Source: Bacillota bacterium (lineage in GTDB: Bacteria > Bacillota > Negativicutes > Veillonellales > Negativicoccaceae). Taken from it: a stretch of 9,624 nt of DNA. A program made the position numbers and the translations under genes. Location of the stretch: NCBI GenBank assembly GCA_023418435.1, contig JAEZZT010000115.1:1-9624 (forward strand). The letters are read 5' to 3'. Under the pieces are notes generated by a model, which saw nothing but the letters and a program-made list of their open reading frames with translations, had not been told where the DNA came from and did no database searches. Shown here piece after piece: positions 6,981-9,624 of the stretch; the stretch's first letter is position 1, and each line of letters starts with the position of its first letter.

Positions 6981-7738
6981 AACAAGCGGAAATTGGGCGC
7001 GTATTGCTCAATGAAAAAGTAGGCCCGGACATGTGGCGCTTGGTGGCGGAGTTGCCGGAGACGGTAGCGATAGTGCGCCCGGGGCAATTTGTACATGTCC
7101 GTGTCGGCGGGATGTGGGATCCGTTTTTGCGGCGACCGTTCAGCCCGACGAGAGTATGGCGGGAGCGTGGCGAAATGGAATTGATTTATCGAGTGGTCGG
7201 TCGAGGTACGGCAGGGATGACGGAATTGCGGCAAGGCGACAAAATCGATTCATTGGGACCGCTCGGTTCCGTATTCACACCAACAGAGGATGTCGTGATG
7301 GTCGGCGGCGGTGTCGGTATCGCGCCGATGGTGTTTGCCGCCAATGAAATGAAGACACGCCGATGCCGAGTCGTCATCGGCGGTCGCAACAAAGACGAAC
7401 TTTTTTGGCAGGATTTATTTCCGGCGACGGGAGTGGAGTTGCGGTTGTGCACGGATGACGGATCGGTGGGCCACCATGGGTTTGTCACGGACGTCTTGCC
7501 GGAATTGTTGGCAGTCGATCGTCCGGAACGGGTGTTCACCTGCGGACCGGAAATCATGATGATCAAGGTGGCGGAAATCGCCGAACGAGTCGGGGTTCCC
7601 TGTGAAGTCTCCTTGGAAAGACGGATGGGCTGCGGTACCGGGGGATGTCTGGCCTGCGTATGCGATGCCCGCGGGGGTGGGCATTACAAGGTGTGCCAGG
7701 ACGGGCCGGTATTCGACAGCCGGGAGGTGCGCTTATGA
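6977..7738 (+). CDS. pyrK: Dihydroorotate dehydrogenase B, electron transfer subunit
   Basis: PyrK carries FAD and a [2Fe-2S] cluster and passes electrons from PyrD's FMN to NAD+. The 253-residue protein has the ferredoxin-reductase fold signature: RRPFS at 52-56 and GRGT at 75-78 for FAD, then the nucleotide-binding GGGVGIAP at 110-117 and a CGPEIMM segment late in the NAD domain. The C-terminal cluster motif is complete, with Cys219, Cys224, Cys227 and Cys240 in the pattern C-x4-C-x2-C-x12-C, followed by DGPVF; Cys229 is an extra neighbour. ATG 6977 overlaps the carB stop as ATGA, with AAAAGGAG at 6964-6971 before it. Its position directly before pyrD, again with an ATGA overlap, fits the obligate heterotetramer with PyrD. 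Confidence 0.97.
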   Translation: MKQAEIGRVLLNEKVGPDMWRLVAELPETVAIVRPGQFVHVRVGGMWDPFLRRPFSPTRVWRERGEMELIYRVVGRGTAGMTELRQGDKIDSLGPLGSVFTPTEDVVMVGGGVGIAPMVFAANEMKTRRCRVVIGGRNKDELFWQDLFPATGVELRLCTDDGSVGHHGFVTDVLPELLAVDRPERVFTCGPEIMMIKVAEIAERVGVPCEVSLERRMGCGTGGCLACVCDARGGGHYKVCQDGPVFDSREVRL

Positions 7739-8649
7739 AGGTCGGTATGAAAGTGGATTTTTGCGGAGTTCAGTTGCCCAATCCGATTATCGCTGCCTCC
7801 GGTACTTTCGGCTTCGGTGAAGAGTATGCCGAGTATGTGAACTTGAACGAGTTGGGAGGCGTGTCGGTCAAAGGACTGACTCGTGAGCCGCGTGCCGGTA
7901 ATGCGGGCGTTCGTATCGCGGAAACGCCGGCGGGGATTTTAAACTGCATCGGTTTGGAAAATCCCGGAGTCGAATATTTTTGTGATGAAATATTACCGCG
8001 TTTGACCGCTTCTTACTCCGTACCGATTATTGCCAATATTTCTGGAAATACGATGGAAGATTACCAATACATGGCAGAGCGACTGAATGTAGAGGGAGTG
8101 GCTGCCTTGGAAGTCAATATTTCATGTCCGAATGTCAAAAACGGTTGCTTGGCATTCGGGGTGGATCCTTTGACGGCTGCCAAGGTGACGGAAATAGTCA
8201 AGCGTCACTCCGAGAAGCCGGTCATCGTCAAGTTGTCCCCCAATGTGACGGATGTGGTGACGATTGCCAAAGCGGTGGAAAATGCCGGTGCGGACGGACT
8301 ATCCTTAATCAACACATTGTTGGGCATGGCCATTGATATTGAACGAAGACGGCCGTTGTTGGGAAATATGACGGGAGGGCTTTCCGGCCCATGTGTCAAG
8401 CCCGTTGCATTGCGGATGGTATATCAAGTCGCCCAAGCGGTTCGCATACCGATTTGCGGTATGGGAGGCATTATGACGGGAACGGACGCCATTGAATTCA
8501 TGATGGCGGGAGCGACCTGTGTGTCCGTCGGTACGGCGACGATTTTGGATCCGAATGCCTGCGGGCGTATTGCGGATGAGATGCGCGCATGGTGTGTCGA
8601 CCACCAAGTGGAAGACATTAACGATATACGAGGCGTTTTGCAAATATAA
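7735..8649 (+). CDS. pyrD: Dihydroorotate dehydrogenase B (NAD+), catalytic subunit
   Basis: This soluble FMN enzyme oxidises dihydroorotate to orotate. The 304-residue TIM barrel shows the class 1B features: PNPIIAASGTFGFG near residues 15-28, VKGLTREPR, NCIGLENPG, and the active-site base Cys131 in NISCPNVKNG (class 1B uses Cys where class 2 uses Ser). It also has IVKLSPNV with a conserved Lys, INTLLGMAID, and the FMN phosphate-binding glycines in GMGGI and SVGTA. The lack of an N-terminal membrane helix and the preceding pyrK both support class 1B over the quinone-linked class 2. ATG 7735 overlaps the pyrK stop and has GGGAGG (7722-7727) seven nt before it; a second in-frame ATG at 7747 is too far from that site. 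It is the last gene of the operon, and its stop codon lies inside the terminator hairpin. Confidence 0.97.
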   Translation: MKVGMKVDFCGVQLPNPIIAASGTFGFGEEYAEYVNLNELGGVSVKGLTREPRAGNAGVRIAETPAGILNCIGLENPGVEYFCDEILPRLTASYSVPIIANISGNTMEDYQYMAERLNVEGVAALEVNISCPNVKNGCLAFGVDPLTAAKVTEIVKRHSEKPVIVKLSPNVTDVVTIAKAVENAGADGLSLINTLLGMAIDIERRRPLLGNMTGGLSGPCVKPVALRMVYQVAQAVRIPICGMGGIMTGTDAIEFMMAGATCVSVGTATILDPNACGRIADEMRAWCVDHQVEDINDIRGVLQI

Positions 8650-8678
8650 AACTCTCAGCCTAAGGCTGAGAGTTTTAT
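8646..8678. terminator. Probable bidirectional intrinsic terminator between convergent genes
   Basis: CTCTCAGCC (8652-8660) pairs perfectly with GGCTGAGAG (8664-8672) around a TAA loop. AAAA (8648-8651) on the left pairs with TTTT (8673-8676) on the right, and the pairing extends two more A-T base pairs, to about 15 bp. Read on either strand, a GC-rich stem is followed by a short T run. It can therefore end both the pyr operon (+) and the RuBisCO-like gene (-). The left arm starts within the final codons of pyrD, including its TAA stop. The T tract is short (four), so efficiency is uncertain. Confidence 0.85.
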
Positions 8679-8681
8679 CGT

Positions 8682-9624
8682 TCATGCTTGAAATATTCGT
8701 TCCGCTGCCGCTAAAAAGCTTCGGGCATTGGCGGTTAAATCCGGCCCCGGTCGGAAGAGGTCGCCGCCGACCAGGAGCATAATGTCGTCTCCATATAATC
8801 GGTGAAGATCGGCCAAGGCTTGACGATGTACGCCACCGCCGGCGCAGGGCAGTATGGGCGGTACATGCCAGGGACTCAAGCAACCCTGTTGCGCGGCCAG
8901 GCATTCCTCCGTGGGAAATGAGAAACGACCGCCGAAGCCGGTAAATATGACACCGTCCGCTCCGGCAAGGCGCGGGAGATACCCATTGTAGACGCGCTGA
9001 TCCATGCCGATGCTATGACTGCGAATGAACGCTCCGCTATAGGACGGATGCAAAATAATGGGCAATTGAAACTGCGGATCGGCGGAGAGCTGGCGAAGCA
9101 TACTCCAACCGGCCAGTGACGGAGAGAGCATGACACCGTCGGCGCCGGCCTCCTGAGCGAAAAAGGCTCTTTCGAGAAGTTCCGTCCCGTCCGCCATGAC
9201 ATTGGCTAAGTAGGCGGTCTTTTTGCCGGTTTTGTCGGCGGCTCTGCGGACGGCCTCTACGCAGGCCTTGACCCGCGCCCGGAAGGGCGACCAGCATTGA
9301 TTATGCAGACTGTGGTCGTCTTTGACGGTGTGCACACCTGCCAGAGCGAAGCGGTAGACCATGTCGGCGAACTCCGCCGTAGTATGACCGATGGGTTTGA
9401 TGACGGCCATCAGCAGGGGACCGCTCGGAGCATGCCAGCGCTTGCGCAAACCGGCGATACCGAACTTCGGACCGGGGTAGTCCGCCAATAAATCTTCATT
9501 TAAACTGAAGTCCAAGACACGGACGCCCGGTTGCAGAGAACTATTGCCATACAACATATTGAGCAATTGCACGAATTCTCCTTGCACGGCCTCGCTCGGA
9601 TAGGAAATACGGGCGGTCCAAAAA
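8682..9624 (-). CDS. RuBisCO-like protein, form IV (partial, N-terminus outside window)
   Basis: This gene runs towards the pyr operon, ends at TGA 8684-8682, and is open to the right edge; 313 residues are visible. A GTG at 9587 is not the start, because recognisable sequence (ARISYPSEA) continues upstream of it. The first ~40 visible residues are the end of the RuBisCO N-terminal domain; the rest is the catalytic TIM barrel. AVIKPIGHT aligns with the KPKLGLS segment of RuBisCO: Lys175 is kept and Lys177 is lost. VKDDH (visible residues 100-104) aligns with the metal site, keeping the Lys that is carbamylated in RuBisCO and both Asp, but with His in place of Glu204. The loop-6 Lys334 is absent (GGRFSF). 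The phosphate-binding glycines remain as AGGG and GGD. It is therefore probably an enolase, isomerase or decarboxylase acting on a phosphorylated sugar-like substrate, not a CO2-fixing enzyme. The canonical methionine-salvage MtnW keeps KDDE, so that role is doubtful. The exact reaction is unknown. Confidence 0.88.
   Translation of the reverse strand, partial: FWTARISYPSEAVQGEFVQLLNMLYGNSSLQPGVRVLDFSLNEDLLADYPGPKFGIAGLRKRWHAPSGPLLMAVIKPIGHTTAEFADMVYRFALAGVHTVKDDHSLHNQCWSPFRARVKACVEAVRRAADKTGKKTAYLANVMADGTELLERAFFAQEAGADGVMLSPSLAGWSMLRQLSADPQFQLPIILHPSYSGAFIRSHSIGMDQRVYNGYLPRLAGADGVIFTGFGGRFSFPTEECLAAQQGCLSPWHVPPILPCAGGGVHRQALADLHRLYGDDIMLLVGGDLFRPGPDLTANARSFLAAAERIFQA

Noticed and set aside
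9297..9491. 64-codon + strand frame opposite the RuBisCO-like gene
   Set aside because: It sits inside a well-supported gene on the other strand and shows no protein signature of its own.
8682..9624. Genuine CO2-fixing RuBisCO large subunit
   Set aside because: Lys177, Glu204 and the loop-6 Lys334 equivalents are missing or changed, so carboxylase activity is not expected.

Overview
The window is about 9.6 kb of bacterial chromosome with roughly balanced base composition. It is filled almost entirely by a complete-looking de novo pyrimidine (UMP) biosynthesis operon, pyrB-pyrC-carA-carB-pyrK-pyrD, on the + strand. The gene order, the NAD-dependent two-subunit dihydroorotate dehydrogenase (pyrK + pyrD class 1B), strong purine-rich Shine-Dalgarno sites, a TTG start and an RNA attenuator of the PyrR type all point to a Bacillota (Firmicutes) member. 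Negativicutes or a related lineage is my best guess from overall style, but the sequence alone does not settle it.

Layout: positions 2-322 hold the 3' end of an unrecognised, probably beta-rich protein. A sigma-A-like promoter starts inside that gene's stop codon. The leader (about 355-483) carries a PyrR-binding hairpin (374-410), a mutually exclusive antiterminator pairing (395-438) and an intrinsic terminator (433-467). Six tightly coupled pyr genes follow (484-8649); every junction overlaps by 1, 4 or 17 nt. A strong hairpin with A and T tracts on its flanks (8646-8678) lies between pyrD and a convergent gene and starts inside the pyrD stop codon. The - strand gene (8682 to beyond the window edge) encodes a RuBisCO-like protein (form IV) whose active site differs from true RuBisCO.

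How the genes work together: CarA/CarB make carbamoyl phosphate from glutamine, bicarbonate and ATP. PyrB condenses it with aspartate, PyrC cyclises carbamoyl-aspartate to dihydroorotate, and PyrD with PyrK oxidises this to orotate using NAD+. pyrE and pyrF (orotate to UMP), the regulator gene pyrR and a uracil permease gene are not in the window and must lie elsewhere if the pathway is complete. When UMP/UTP is high, PyrR is expected to bind the leader RNA, release the terminator and shut the operon off.

The operon itself is conventional. The two points most worth following up are the RuBisCO-like protein with its Lys-Asp-Asp-His motif and the exactly readable PyrR attenuator, whose regulator gene is not the first gene of the operon. 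I saw no tRNA, rRNA, CRISPR array, insertion sequence or phage feature.
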